Positions 1 through 8,887 of a stretch of 32,900 bases of DNA are shown here, piece after piece. The stretch spans positions 1-32,900 of the forward strand of contig JAKSNQ010000019.1 in the NCBI GenBank assembly GCA_024399615.1, written 5' to 3'. Origin of the DNA: Paludibacteraceae bacterium. Lineage in GTDB: Bacteria > Bacteroidota > Bacteroidia > Bacteroidales > Paludibacteraceae. Under the pieces are notes generated by a model that was not told the DNA's origin, did not search any database, and was given only the letters and a program-made list of their open reading frames with translations. The number at the start of each line of letters is the position of its first letter. The first letter of the stretch is position 1. The position numbers and the translations under genes were made by a program.

Positions 1-54
1 CAATTAACAATTAACATGCGTTGGAATTGGGGCTATTAACAATTAACAATTGAC
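1..54. repeat. AATTAAC heptamer repeats
   Basis: Two short clusters of a 7-base unit, about AATTAAC, lie at 1-16 and 35-54, separated by 18 bases of unrelated sequence. A further partial copy (ttacaattaa) occurs near 71-80. A small GGGC-AGA-GCCC inverted repeat sits at 55-65. No gene is visible between 1 and 113. The region lies downstream of the barrel-like gene and may be its 3' flank, but I see no run of T on the minus strand that would make a convincing terminator. Confidence 0.6.
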
Positions 55-113
55 GGGCAGAGCCCTAATTTTACAATTAATGGTTGGAGGGTGGTGGTTG
101 TTTGGGAAAGTTG

Positions 114-800
114 TTAAAAACGATAACCGACAGCGGCGGAGAAGAAACGGTCAAAGAAATGGCCAAAAGCGGGCCGCAACATGATCCCCAATTCGGCCGA
201 TCCGAACCAATGGTCCCTGCCGACACTCAGTCCGAGGGCCGTCACCTGAAAGGCCGGCGAATGCAGGACGTTGATTACCCGTCCGTCCTCCATGCTCAGC
301 ATGATAGCGTAACCGGCCCCACCGCCCGAATAGAGGTTCACCCAATCACGATGGAGGTAGGTAAAACGCAAGGTGGGCACCACGCTCATCATCAGATTGG
401 AAGAATGGAGTTGTCCAAACGTGTCGCCATAGCCGTTGCGTCGTTCATATAGCGCCGTCGTTCCCAGGAAATCGGTCTGTGCCCCCAGCCCCAACCAAGG
501 CAAAATGCGGTACTGGTAGTCGAGGTAGAAATGCGGCAGCGTATGCGAGTGAAGCAGATGGTCAAACTTCTGATTCAGCATCTGGTTCGCCTCCGGAACC
601 GACGTGCCCAACGGAGGAAACATATTATTTTCCGTCACGTGTTCGTGTTCATAATGCCTGCCAAAAGCGCCTATGACAAAACTCTCACCGAGTCCAAAGC
701 TCAGTTCGTGAGGATGTGCGGCACGCGACTCTTTCGTCTCGGCCAGCGCCAATATTGGCACCATCGCCAATGCCATCAGGATATGGAATATGTGTTTCAT
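114..800 (-). CDS. Putative outer-membrane beta-barrel protein
   Basis: 228 residues. The N-terminus (MKHIFHILMALAMVPILALAE) is a clear Sec signal peptide with probable cleavage after ALA at about residue 20. The mature part alternates polar and hydrophobic residues, as in transmembrane beta strands, with many aromatic residues at strand ends. The protein ends in AAVGYRF, and a final aromatic residue after alternating residues is the usual C-terminal beta-signal recognised by the Bam machinery. The length suits an 8-10 strand barrel. It is the last gene of a three-gene minus-strand unit, 19 bases after the lipoprotein gene. No specific family or substrate is recognised, so the barrel call is inferred from composition and the C-terminus. 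It could instead be a periplasmic beta-rich protein. Confidence 0.6.
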   Translation of the reverse strand: MKHIFHILMALAMVPILALAETKESRAAHPHELSFGLGESFVIGAFGRHYEHEHVTENNMFPPLGTSVPEANQMLNQKFDHLLHSHTLPHFYLDYQYRILPWLGLGAQTDFLGTTALYERRNGYGDTFGQLHSSNLMMSVVPTLRFTYLHRDWVNLYSGGGAGYAIMLSMEDGRVINVLHSPAFQVTALGLSVGRDHWFGSAELGIMLRPAFGHFFDRFFSAAVGYRF

Positions 801-819
801 AATCGTGTGTTATAGTTCG

Positions 820-1263
820 TTAGTACCTGCCTTTGTATGCTCCGGCCAGATGCACCTCGTGCATATCGATGCCGTAGTGAAAGAAAGCGGAAGAAGCCCA
901 GCCTACCTTCAGATTGCCGGTCACACAGATGGTGTCACCCAAATAAAAATCCTGCAGCATGGGTTCGTCCAGCCGCACTTCTCGGCCTCGCAGCAACTGG
1001 TAATCGTTAGCAGTTGCGTGTAGTCCCACATGAACAGATGTCGGGTCCTGCTTTATGATCAACACTCCTTTCACGGTGAGCGTATTATCCTCAGGCGGCA
1101 CCAGCGGATTGGAAGGAGGAGCGACGGTATCGGGTGCCACTTTCGACCAGTCAAACGAGTAAGCGCCGTGGTATTTATCATTATCAGCAGGAAAGTCCTT
1201 CATGCTGCAACCGGTCAGCAAGGCCAGCAGAAGGAGAAATATGACAGAATAATTTTTTTTCAT
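820..1263 (-). CDS. Small lipoprotein, function unknown
   Basis: 147 residues. The N-terminus MKKNYSVIFLLLLALLTGC is a lipoprotein signal with lipobox LTGC and lipidated Cys19. A low-complexity proline-containing linker (about residues 43-58) leads into a compact beta-rich domain of roughly 85 residues, starting at about TLTVKGVLII. The pattern 'V-G-x-L ... x-G-D-x-I-x-V-T-G' looks like a small OB-fold-type domain, but I cannot assign a named family. It lies between the TPR/HTH regulator gene (48-base gap) and the barrel-like gene (19-base gap), all on the same strand, so the three are probably cotranscribed and the product probably acts at the envelope. Function is not known. Confidence 0.7.
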   Translation of the reverse strand: MKKNYSVIFLLLLALLTGCSMKDFPADNDKYHGAYSFDWSKVAPDTVAPPSNPLVPPEDNTLTVKGVLIIKQDPTSVHVGLHATANDYQLLRGREVRLDEPMLQDFYLGDTICVTGNLKVGWASSAFFHYGIDMHEVHLAGAYKGRY

Positions 1264-1311
1264 ATTTGGTTGTATGTTTTATGATGAATCGAGATTTTTC
1301 AAACAGAGGTG

Positions 1312-2859
1312 TCAGTTCGGATTGCTGGCCCTTTTTCTCAGCCAGTCATCCAGTTGCTCATTTTCGGAGAGTCCGAGGTGCTCCTTGATGCGCAGTCGTC
1401 GCGACCAGACGGTGCGTTTAGCCTGATTGAGCAAGAGACAAATATCGCTGATATCCATCTCGAGGAGAATGAGAGCGATCACCTGTTGGTCAACAGCGGT
1501 GAGGGCCGGATGTTCCTCTTTGAGCTGGTCCAGCAGTCCTTCGTATGCTTCGTTGAACTCTTTCTTAAAGGTCATCCATTGCTCCTCAGTCTGGAAGATA
1601 TTTGTTTCGATGAACGCTTTCGCCCATTCCGGCAATTCGCCCTCATCCTTATGGTGTATCGTGCTGGCTTGCAGGCTCTTGCTCAACTCCACTCGCTGCA
1701 TCAGCACGTTGCGAATACGCTGCTGCCGCAATGCCAGTTCGTTTTTGAGTCGGTTGATTTCCGCCTCGGCCGCCATTTTTTCGATCTGTCGCTGTATGCG
1801 TCGCTTGGAGGCAAGAATGACAGACGTGATGAGTATGGCCGAGAGCACTATCAGCATGATGGCAATGACGATAGCCAGTGTGGCATAGAGCCGCTGCTGC
1901 TGTATCTCCAGACGCAGGTTCTTCTCTCGCTCGGCAGCGTTGTCGAAACGTTGTGCGATGGCGAATGAGCGTACCCGACCGTCGGCCTCGAGTTGAGCAG
2001 AGAGGTTCTCGTACAAACTATGTATCTGCTCAAAAGCCTCATGGTCGTGCCCCGTCTGATGGAGATAGAGTCCGCGCAGATAGGTCCGTTTCTCCTGACT
2101 CCATTTTCGGCTGGTCTCGTCGGTTCCGAGCAATCGCAGGTAATGCTCTGCCATTTGGTAGTTCCCCTGCCGTAGCGCCACACGTGCCACATCCTGAGCG
2201 AAACGACGTTGCCCCAGACTGTCGCACAAGTATCGGCTAATTTCCAATCGCTCGGGCGACTGCGGTTCCAGCCGACTCAACATGGCATAGCGTATGTCGA
2301 GACGCGTCATCGTATCCAGCGACTCGGCCAAACGGAGTGCTTCGTCAAAGAAATGCCGCTGCTCGACGGTGTCGGTAGTCATACGTGCCAATTCGCGATA
2401 AACAGATGCCAAGTAGAGCGGTTGGGCATTCTCCTCGAGGTAAGGTAATGCCAAACGATAGTAGTGCAACGCCACCTCATAGAGCATCTCGTTCTCGGAG
2501 ATACGCCCCATCTTGTAGTAGGTCATGCCCGGATAGAAAGGGGGTACCTCCTTGGCACTCAGCAGCAACTGTTCGGCCTTTTTCAGCACCTGCATTGCGG
2601 CCTCGTCTTCACCTACTATATTTTTACCCGCACCTGATATATATAAGGCCATGCCGGCCTCACGAGCGTGTCCTTCTGCCTCCAGCACTTGTGCCAACGA
2701 ATCGATATCCGGTGCGACGGGCAGGCAACGATGGGCACGCAGATAGGCGTGTACGGAATCGACCTGCTCGATCTGACGAGCCAGTTCGCGATGCGCAACC
2801 GAGCCCGAGCATCCGGCCAGCACCAGCGACACAAGTATGTACCATAATTTTTGTTTCAT
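1312..2859 (-). CDS. TPR lipoprotein-like membrane regulator with C-terminal HTH
   Basis: 515 residues, in the following order. An N-terminal signal has lipobox VLAGC (Cys17). An alpha-helical TPR-like region spans about 30-310. A strong transmembrane helix lies at about 325-351, rich in I, L, V and A and followed by KRR. A charged coiled coil covers about 352-396. The C-terminal segment, about 450-495, has a LuxR/NarL-like helix-turn-helix pattern (PALTAVDQQVIALILLEMDI, then SDICLLLNQAKRTVWSRRLR). This architecture suggests a periplasmic TPR sensor joined through the membrane to a cytoplasmic DNA-binding end, that is, a one-component regulator. Similar TPR-TM-HTH proteins are known in Bacteroidetes, but ligand and targets are unknown. 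It heads an operon with the lipoprotein and barrel-like genes and has a consensus promoter at 2902-2933. The HTH assignment is by pattern only. Confidence 0.7.
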   Translation of the reverse strand: MKQKLWYILVSLVLAGCSGSVAHRELARQIEQVDSVHAYLRAHRCLPVAPDIDSLAQVLEAEGHAREAGMALYISGAGKNIVGEDEAAMQVLKKAEQLLLSAKEVPPFYPGMTYYKMGRISENEMLYEVALHYYRLALPYLEENAQPLYLASVYRELARMTTDTVEQRHFFDEALRLAESLDTMTRLDIRYAMLSRLEPQSPERLEISRYLCDSLGQRRFAQDVARVALRQGNYQMAEHYLRLLGTDETSRKWSQEKRTYLRGLYLHQTGHDHEAFEQIHSLYENLSAQLEADGRVRSFAIAQRFDNAAEREKNLRLEIQQQRLYATLAIVIAIMLIVLSAILITSVILASKRRIQRQIEKMAAEAEINRLKNELALRQQRIRNVLMQRVELSKSLQASTIHHKDEGELPEWAKAFIETNIFQTEEQWMTFKKEFNEAYEGLLDQLKEEHPALTAVDQQVIALILLEMDISDICLLLNQAKRTVWSRRLRIKEHLGLSENEQLDDWLRKRASNPN

Positions 2860-2901
2860 AAGTCATCTGCCCCTATGCGGGATTTGTTTCAAATGCGACT
2901 G

Positions 2902-2933
2902 CAAAATTACTGCTTTTTTTTGACATACGCAAA
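2902..2933 (-). promoter_or_regulatory. Bacteroidetes-type promoter of the TPR/HTH operon
   Basis: On the minus strand TTTG (2930-2933) is followed by exactly 20 bases and TAATTTTG (2902-2909). This matches the -33/-7 consensus TTTG and TAnnTTTG. The spacer contains TGTCAAAAAAAAG. The predicted start of transcription is near 2895, giving a leader of about 36 bases before the ATG at 2859. Confidence 0.85.
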
Positions 2934-2939
2934 TTTTTG

Positions 2940-3015
2940 ACTTATGCAGCACAAAAAATCGTGTACTGATATTCAGCAAGTTACGATTATTAGAATGTCA
3001 AAAACTTATGCAGCA
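2940..3015. repeat. Direct repeat pair ACTTATGCAGCA upstream of promoter
   Basis: ACTTATGCAGCA occurs at 2940-2951 and again at 3004-3015, 64 bases apart start to start, or about six helical turns. Each copy is followed by an A-rich run. The proximal copy begins six bases upstream of the -33 box of the TPR/HTH operon promoter. An inverted repeat GCAAAAA/TTTTTGC follows at 3016-3035. The arrangement resembles paired activator or repressor sites, but the binding protein is unknown. Confidence 0.5.
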
Positions 3016-3070
3016 GCAAAAAAAGACATTTTTGCGACCCGTTTTTAACGAAATCACAATGGTCAGATAG

Positions 3071-3106
3071 AAAAAACGCAGCCATCCTGTGTGTAGGATG
3101 ACTGCG
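3071..3106 (-). terminator. Rho-independent terminator of thrS
   Basis: On the minus strand an imperfect hairpin has arms CGCAGTCATCCT and AGGATGGCTGCG, one mismatch and a 6-base loop. It is followed at once by TTTTTT (3071-3076 on the plus strand is AAAAAA). It lies about 30 bases beyond the thrS stop codon. Confidence 0.9.
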
Positions 3107-3134
3107 TCGATGGATAGATAACCGAAAGAGCTTA

Positions 3135-5084
3135 TCAGCAAGCCTTCATCTGCTCGGCTACAATGTCGTTGATCATCTGAGCGAACGCTTCGATGGTCAT
3201 CTGACCTTTTTCCTCAGCGCCCTGTTGACGAACAGAAACGAGCCCTTGCTCTGCCTCTTTCTCTCCAACGATAAGCATGTATGGTATATGCTTCATCTCG
3301 TTGTCACGAATCTTACGTCCAATCTTCTCGTTGCGGTTATCAACGATAGCACGTACTCCGGCTTGTGCCAGAATCTCCTGTACCTTGTCAGCATAGTCGT
3401 TCGATTTTTCTGAGATAGGCAGCACAGCAACCTGATCAGGCGTGAGCCAGAGAGGGAAACGACCGGCGGTATGCTCGATGAGCACGGCGCAGAAACGCTC
3501 CATCGAACCGAATGGTGCACGGTGGATCATGACGGGACGGCGCTTGCTGTTATCCTCAGCCACATATTCCAATTGGAAACGTTGTGGCAACTGGTAATCG
3601 ACCTGAATGGTACCCAACTGCCAACGACGGCCGATAGCATCCTTGACCATGAAGTCGAGTTTAGGACCATAGAAAGCGGCCTCGCCTGTTTCCATACGCG
3701 CCTTCATGCCCTTCTCCTGACACGCCTCGATGATGGCGTTCTCAGCATTGGCCCAATCTTCGTCCGAACCGATATATTTCTCGTGGTTGTTGGGGTCACG
3801 CAAAGAGATTTGTACCTCTACGTTCTCGTCAGAGAAATTGAAGGTAGCAAACACCCGCTGAATGATCTCCATCACCTTGATGAACTCACCTTTTACCTGG
3901 TCAGGACGGCAGAAGATATGTGCATCATCCTGTGTGAACGAGCGTACGCGGGTGAGGCCGTGTAGCTCGCCAGACTGCTCGTAGCGATATACGGTACCGA
4001 ACTCAGCACAGCGGAAAGGCAGGTCACGGTATGAGCGTGGCTTGCTGGCATAAACCTCGCAGTGGTGAGGGCAGTTCATCGGCTTGAGCATATAGAGTTC
4101 GTCCTCTTCAGGAGTCTCGATAGGCTGGAAGCTGTCTTTGCCATAGTGATCCCAGTGACCGGAAGTGATATAGAGGTTTTTCGAGCCGATATGTGGCGTG
4201 ATAACTTCCTGATAACCATACTGTTTCTGGATACGGCGAAGCATATCCTGCAGACGCAGACGCAAGTCTGTTCCCTTTGGCAACCAGATGGGCAGGCCCT
4301 TACCTACGCGCTCAGAGAACATGAACAGTTCCATCTCTTTGCCAATCTTGCGGTGGTCACGCTTCTTCGCCTCCTCGAGGATAGTCAGATACTCGTCCAA
4401 CATCTTCTTTTTAGGGAACGTGATGGCATAGATACGGGTCATCATAGGTCGGCTGGCATCTCCACGCCAGTAGGCAGCAGCACAACTGAGCACCTTGATT
4501 GCCTTGATAGGTTCGGTGGAAAGGATGTGTGGTCCACGGCAAAGGTCGGTGAAGGCTCCCTGCGTGTAAGTAGAGATATGTCCATCTTCGAGGTCGGCAA
4601 TCAGTTCGCACTTGAACTCCTGTCCTTTGGCCTTGAACTGCGCCAACGCATCAGCTTTGGCGATTGATTGGCGCACCAACACCTCTTTCTTCTGAGCCAA
4701 CTCGAGCATTTTCTTCTCGATGTCAGCAAACGAATCGGGTGTAATAACCTGTCCCTCAGCAGGATAGACATCGTAGTAGAAACCGTTCTCGATAGCCGGA
4801 CCGATGCCGAACTGTATGCCAGGATACAACTCCTGCAACGCTTCGGCCATGAGGTGCGAGCTGGTGTGCCAGAAAGCATGCTTTCCTTCGGCATCCTCGA
4901 ACTTATACAAACGAATAGCAGCGTCTTCCATGATAGGAAGAGTGAGGTCTTGCGTCTCGCCATTGACCCCAATGGCCAGCACTTCTTGAGCAAGACGTTG
5001 AGAGATTGACTCTGCAATCTGGAGGCCGGTTACACCTGCCTCATACTGACGGACTGAGCCGTCCGGAAAAGTAATATTAATCAT
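3135..5084 (-). CDS. thrS: Threonine--tRNA ligase
   Basis: 649 residues, the full normal length. The enzyme charges tRNA-Thr with threonine in the cytoplasm. Domain order is TGS at about 1-62, then an editing domain with HTSSH (His73, His77) and CRGPH (Cys182, His186), which removes mischarged serine. A class II catalytic core follows, with the zinc residues Cys338 (in MNCPHHC) and His389 (in DDAHIFC) and a downstream conserved histidine in MIHRAPFGS. The C-terminus, from about 540, is an anticodon-binding domain. The start is the ATG giving [10 protein letters not shown], as expected for the TGS domain. It stands alone between its own promoter (5147-5178) and a terminator (3071-3106). The translation-factor and ribosomal genes infC, rpmI and rplT, which often follow thrS, are not here. 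No T-box-like leader is seen. Confidence 0.98.
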   Translation of the reverse strand: MINITFPDGSVRQYEAGVTGLQIAESISQRLAQEVLAIGVNGETQDLTLPIMEDAAIRLYKFEDAEGKHAFWHTSSHLMAEALQELYPGIQFGIGPAIENGFYYDVYPAEGQVITPDSFADIEKKMLELAQKKEVLVRQSIAKADALAQFKAKGQEFKCELIADLEDGHISTYTQGAFTDLCRGPHILSTEPIKAIKVLSCAAAYWRGDASRPMMTRIYAITFPKKKMLDEYLTILEEAKKRDHRKIGKEMELFMFSERVGKGLPIWLPKGTDLRLRLQDMLRRIQKQYGYQEVITPHIGSKNLYITSGHWDHYGKDSFQPIETPEEDELYMLKPMNCPHHCEVYASKPRSYRDLPFRCAEFGTVYRYEQSGELHGLTRVRSFTQDDAHIFCRPDQVKGEFIKVMEIIQRVFATFNFSDENVEVQISLRDPNNHEKYIGSDEDWANAENAIIEACQEKGMKARMETGEAAFYGPKLDFMVKDAIGRRWQLGTIQVDYQLPQRFQLEYVAEDNSKRRPVMIHRAPFGSMERFCAVLIEHTAGRFPLWLTPDQVAVLPISEKSNDYADKVQEILAQAGVRAIVDNRNEKIGRKIRDNEMKHIPYMLIVGEKEAEQGLVSVRQQGAEEKGQMTIEAFAQMINDIVAEQMKAC

Positions 5085-5146
5085 AAACGTACAAATGTTT
5101 ACCCCTCAACCGCATACAATCGCGGCAGAGAGAAATGTTTCAGTTG

Positions 5147-5178
5147 CAAAATTACTACAATTATTTGACATGACCAAA
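5147..5178 (-). promoter_or_regulatory. Bacteroidetes-type promoter of thrS
   Basis: On the minus strand TTTG (5175-5178), a 20-base spacer and TAATTTTG (5147-5154) match the -33/-7 consensus exactly. The spacer carries TGTCAAA at the same position as in several other promoters here. The leader to the thrS ATG would be about 56 bases, too short for a T-box. Confidence 0.85.
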
Positions 5179-5222
5179 TTTTTAGCCTACAAATAATACT
5201 TTCGTGCTCTTTTCTGCCTCAG

Positions 5223-6968
5223 CTACTCCGAAAGTGGTATGGAATCCACCTGCAAATTGCTGTCCAAAATCCATGCCACAGTCTCCGGTTGCAAATCAGG
5301 CGAGGAGATAGACATGGTCGTATCCAGCGCAGGCATTTCCACGGAACCCATTTGCAAAAGCGAATGGTATATGTTCATTGTTGAGACATGCTTATGACGA
5401 TTGTCATAAATCGTCTGCCATTTCTCCGGATAGCGTTGCTTATAGGAATCCGAAGCCCAAATGAACATTGGCACATGAAATTCATAAACCGAATGAGACA
5501 ACTGCCCATGCAGCATTTTGTTCTCACGAGTATCCAACAGGTTCTCGCCATGGTCTCCTACATACAACATGATTACCGGCCGGCCGGTCTGCTCAAGAGT
5601 AGTAATCACCGAATCAATGAACATATCCGTATAGCGAAGTGCATTGTCGTAGGAATTGGTGAGGATGGTTCGCATCACGCTGGCAATAGCCGATCCTTTT
5701 TCGCCCCTATCCACCGACAAACCGCCTCTATCACGATACTGGCTCAATGTTTCCCAAGACACATCATTAAGGTCCGGAGTAAAATAGCGATACGATTCCG
5801 GATAGCGATTGCTATATTTGAAATGACATCCAAGCGAATGCAAAACAGCAAACTGCGGACGGCTTTCTGTTTGGTTCTGAGCCAGGAACTTCCGCAACGG
5901 CGGAATCAGTTCCTCGTCAAGATAGGAGTGTTTGGTAATATCATGCTCGTGATAATACAGATAATCGCACTTGCCCGATATATTCAACAAAAAGACATTA
6001 TTAAAACTCTGGTCGGCTATCCATGCCGTGCGATAGCCAGCCTCCTGAAAGGCATCCACCATGGATGGTTCTTTGAAATACATTCTCAAATGATGAGGCG
6101 TTGCACGCGACATGATCAGTGGCACAGCCACAGTTGTGAGGTTGGCAACAGTATAGCAACTATCAAAAGAGATGAGTTCCTCTCCACGCGCCATCAGTCG
6201 AGGCGAAGTTTCTCGCTCATAGCCATTTAATTGCCATTGGCAGTATCGGCTTGTTTCTCCCAACACGAACACAACCAACTCGTCGTTTTCGGCCGTAGTC
6301 TGCGCATCAAACTTAAAATCAACCAATTCCGCCTGACTGTCATGTACATCTTCACGCACGCTGACGGTCATTATCACACCATAAATATAGTTGATAGGAG
6401 TAACTTTCAAAACGGTTCGGAATGGCTGCAATCTGTCAGTTTGAAAGCTGAACGCACAGCAAACAGAAGCCACCAGCAACCATCCGCTCATCACTATTGC
6501 TGCCCATGATCGTACACGGCGAGAGGCTATATATCGATTGCGTACAAACCAATGGGTTAACACCAAATAGGTAAGCACAACCGAAGCCATCAGCAGGATG
6601 ACAGGCATGCCGGCCGTAAACAACTCCACAGTCTCTCCACCTTCCGCTATCAGGCCGGTATATACCCAAAGCAGCGAAGTGGTGGCGCCATACAAGACGA
6701 TGTGAAGAATATCACAGAGCTGAATGAGCAACAAAACGAATGCCGAGAAAAAATATTTCTTCTTGGTAAGAAAAGTAAGCCCAAGGCCATATAACGAGAC
6801 CACCGTGAGAGCATACACAAGATGCCCCCAGAATCCCTGCAAGTCGGACGCTGTTGCCAGCGCCAACAATGGGCAAAGTGCTAATATTCCGAACACATAT
6901 ATCAACGAAAATTTTTCGCGTCTTGGGGAATATAGCGGACGATAAATATGTAGTTTAGGACGATGCAT
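5223..6968 (-). CDS. Phosphoethanolamine transferase-like membrane enzyme
   Basis: 581 residues from the chosen start. Five hydrophobic helices fill about residues 21-176, followed by a periplasmic sulfatase/alkaline-phosphatase-fold domain. VLGETS places a metal-binding Glu at 238. NLTTVAVP aligns with the T-x-x-S-V-P nucleophile region of EptA/MCR enzymes, with Thr278 the likely nucleophile. A later VGDHGENLLD and HGQLSH give the remaining metal ligands. Family members transfer phosphoethanolamine from phosphatidylethanolamine to lipid A or other glycans, but the acceptor here is unknown. An in-frame ATG at 7022 would add MLFCIWLASFSLYVNTLI. That stretch is encoded inside a strong hairpin (6998-7033), so I prefer the ATG at 6968 (MHRPKLHIYR). 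It follows argS at the end of the nadC-pepP-argS cluster. Confidence 0.85.
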   Translation of the reverse strand: MHRPKLHIYRPLYSPRREKFSLIYVFGILALCPLLALATASDLQGFWGHLVYALTVVSLYGLGLTFLTKKKYFFSAFVLLLIQLCDILHIVLYGATTSLLWVYTGLIAEGGETVELFTAGMPVILLMASVVLTYLVLTHWFVRNRYIASRRVRSWAAIVMSGWLLVASVCCAFSFQTDRLQPFRTVLKVTPINYIYGVIMTVSVREDVHDSQAELVDFKFDAQTTAENDELVVFVLGETSRYCQWQLNGYERETSPRLMARGEELISFDSCYTVANLTTVAVPLIMSRATPHHLRMYFKEPSMVDAFQEAGYRTAWIADQSFNNVFLLNISGKCDYLYYHEHDITKHSYLDEELIPPLRKFLAQNQTESRPQFAVLHSLGCHFKYSNRYPESYRYFTPDLNDVSWETLSQYRDRGGLSVDRGEKGSAIASVMRTILTNSYDNALRYTDMFIDSVITTLEQTGRPVIMLYVGDHGENLLDTRENKMLHGQLSHSVYEFHVPMFIWASDSYKQRYPEKWQTIYDNRHKHVSTMNIYHSLLQMGSVEMPALDTTMSISSPDLQPETVAWILDSNLQVDSIPLSE

Positions 6969-6997
6969 AATCAAGGTATTCACATATAACGAAAATG

Positions 6998-7033
6998 AGG
7001 CTAACCAAATGCAGAACAGCATTCGGTTAGCCT
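6998..7033 (-). terminator. Hairpin terminator after argS
   Basis: A 15-base-pair inverted repeat with one G-U pair and a 6-base loop begins 19 bases after the argS stop codon. On the minus strand the arms are AGGCTAACCGAATGC and GCATTTGGTTAGCCT, followed by CATTTTCGTTAT, a weak T tract. It probably ends most argS transcripts. Some read-through must supply the downstream transferase gene, because no consensus promoter is visible for it. Confidence 0.65.
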
Positions 7034-7052
7034 GATGGTATCTGAATGAGGA

Positions 7053-8834
7053 TTACATTCTCTCCGGCACCTCAATGCCCAGCAAAGTCATAGCAGAGGC
7101 TATAGTGCGTGCAATCACTTTGGACAATTGGATACGGAATGCGCGAAGTGCGGCATCCGGTTCGTTGAGAATAGAGAAATCGTGATAGAACGAATTGAAG
7201 TCCTGCGCCAACGCATACGCATAGTTGCAGATAACTGCTGGCGAGAAGTCATCACCTGCTTGACGAACGACAGCAGGGAACTCGGTAAGTTTCTGAATCA
7301 ATGCCACTTCCTTGTCGGACAATGCCACTTGACTATAGTCCACAGCAGCGGAATCTGCCTCTGCCTTGCGGAGCACAGACTTGATACGCGCGTACGTGTA
7401 TTGTATAAAAGGTCCGGTATTGCCGTTGAAATCAATGGATTCCTCCGGATTGAAGAGCATGTTCTTGCGAGGATCGACCTTGAGGATAAAGTACTTGAGT
7501 GCACCCAATCCCACTTTGCGAGCTATCTCGTTCTGTTCCTCAGGAGTTATGCCGCTCAGGCGGAGCACTTTGTCTTTGCTGACCTCCTTGGCATCTTCAA
7601 TCATGGCCGCCATCAGGTCATCCGCATCCACTACCGTACCCTCACGCGATTTCATCTTGCCATTAGGCAACTCGACCATACCATATGAGAAGTGCACCAA
7701 CTCTTTGCCAAATGGGAACCCGAGGCGATCCAAAAGGATAGAGAGCACCTTGAAGTGATATTCCTGCTCGTTGCCTACCACATACACCATTTTATCGATA
7801 GGGAAATCCTGGAAACGTAGCTTGGCCGTACCGATATCCTGAGTCATATACACGGAGGTGCCGTCTTGGCGGAGAAGCAGTTTCTCGTCCAGTCCATCCT
7901 TGGTAAGATCCGCCCACACCGAGTTGTCTTCACGACGATAGAACTGGCCCGACGCCAGGCCTTTCTCCACCTCGGATTTGCCCTCCAGATAGGTATTGGA
8001 CTCGTAATAGATCTTGTCGAAGCTGACACCCATCATCTTGTATGTCTCATCAAATCCAGCATAAACCCACTCGTTCATTCGTGCCCACAAACTGCGGATT
8101 TCGGGGTCGTTCTGCTCCCACTTGAGCAACATGGCCTGCGCTTCTTTCATCAGCGGAGCTTCGCGCTTGGCCGTCTCTTCGTCCATGCCTTTTGCCACCA
8201 GTTCCTTCACCTCTGCGCGATATTCTTTGTCAAAGCGCACATAATAGTCGCCTATCAGGTGATCTCCTTTCTTGCCGGATGACTCGGGTGTTTCGCCATT
8301 TCCGAAACGCAACCATGCCAACATGGATTTGCAGATATGGATTCCACGGTCGTTGACGATATTGGTCTTAACGACTTTCCATCCGTTCGCCTCCTGAATG
8401 CGAGCAATACTTGCTCCCAAAAGGTTGTTGCGCACGTGACCCAAGTGAAGAGGTTTGTTGGTGTTAGGCGAAGAGTATTCCACCATCATCAACTTGGATT
8501 CTTCGGTTACGGGGACGAATCCATATTTCTCGTTTGCCGCGATATCCTCCAGCTGACTTACCCAAAATCCCTGGTTGATGACCATGTTGAGGAATCCTTG
8601 TACGGCATTATAGCGTTCTACCAATCCTCCTTGCAACTTGGTACCAATCTCTTCTGCCACCTGAGCAGGCGCCTTCTTGGCCAGTTTTACAAACGGGAAC
8701 ACCACCAACGTGAGGTTTCCCTCAAACTCAGGACGAGTCTTTTGGAGCTGAATCATCTTGTCTTCAGCATCCAATCCATAGAGTGCCTTCACGGCCTCTT
8801 TTATTTGCGATTTCAGCGTTTCTTCCAGTGTCAT
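7053..8834 (-). CDS. argS: Arginine--tRNA ligase
   Basis: 593 residues, a normal length. The enzyme is a cytoplasmic class I synthetase that charges tRNA-Arg. The N-terminal Add1 domain spans about 1-110. The HIGH-type motif is HLGH at 130-133, within NTNKPLHLGHVRNN, followed by the Rossmann catalytic core. The KMSKS position is replaced by KMKSREGTVV, as usual in bacterial ArgRS. The C-terminal DALR anticodon-binding helices end in the short hydrophobic tail LGIEVPERM. It lies 53 bases downstream of the aminopeptidase gene with no clear promoter between them, so it is probably cotranscribed with nadC and pepP. A strong hairpin follows it. Confidence 0.98.
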   Translation of the reverse strand: MTLEETLKSQIKEAVKALYGLDAEDKMIQLQKTRPEFEGNLTLVVFPFVKLAKKAPAQVAEEIGTKLQGGLVERYNAVQGFLNMVINQGFWVSQLEDIAANEKYGFVPVTEESKLMMVEYSSPNTNKPLHLGHVRNNLLGASIARIQEANGWKVVKTNIVNDRGIHICKSMLAWLRFGNGETPESSGKKGDHLIGDYYVRFDKEYRAEVKELVAKGMDEETAKREAPLMKEAQAMLLKWEQNDPEIRSLWARMNEWVYAGFDETYKMMGVSFDKIYYESNTYLEGKSEVEKGLASGQFYRREDNSVWADLTKDGLDEKLLLRQDGTSVYMTQDIGTAKLRFQDFPIDKMVYVVGNEQEYHFKVLSILLDRLGFPFGKELVHFSYGMVELPNGKMKSREGTVVDADDLMAAMIEDAKEVSKDKVLRLSGITPEEQNEIARKVGLGALKYFILKVDPRKNMLFNPEESIDFNGNTGPFIQYTYARIKSVLRKAEADSAAVDYSQVALSDKEVALIQKLTEFPAVVRQAGDDFSPAVICNYAYALAQDFNSFYHDFSILNEPDAALRAFRIQLSKVIARTIASAMTLLGIEVPERM

Positions 8835-8887
8835 ATTATTCTTTAATTGAGCACAAATATTTACTTATCAGGCACATGATGCCGTTA

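Noticed and set aside
5085-5222. T-box riboswitch before thrS
   Set aside because: The promoter at 5147-5178 leaves a leader of only about 56 bases, too short for a T-box, and no T-box core sequence is visible.
5388-6230. A 280-codon open frame on the plus strand opposite the transferase gene
   Set aside because: Antisense shadow of a gene with clear catalytic motifs, and no independent support.
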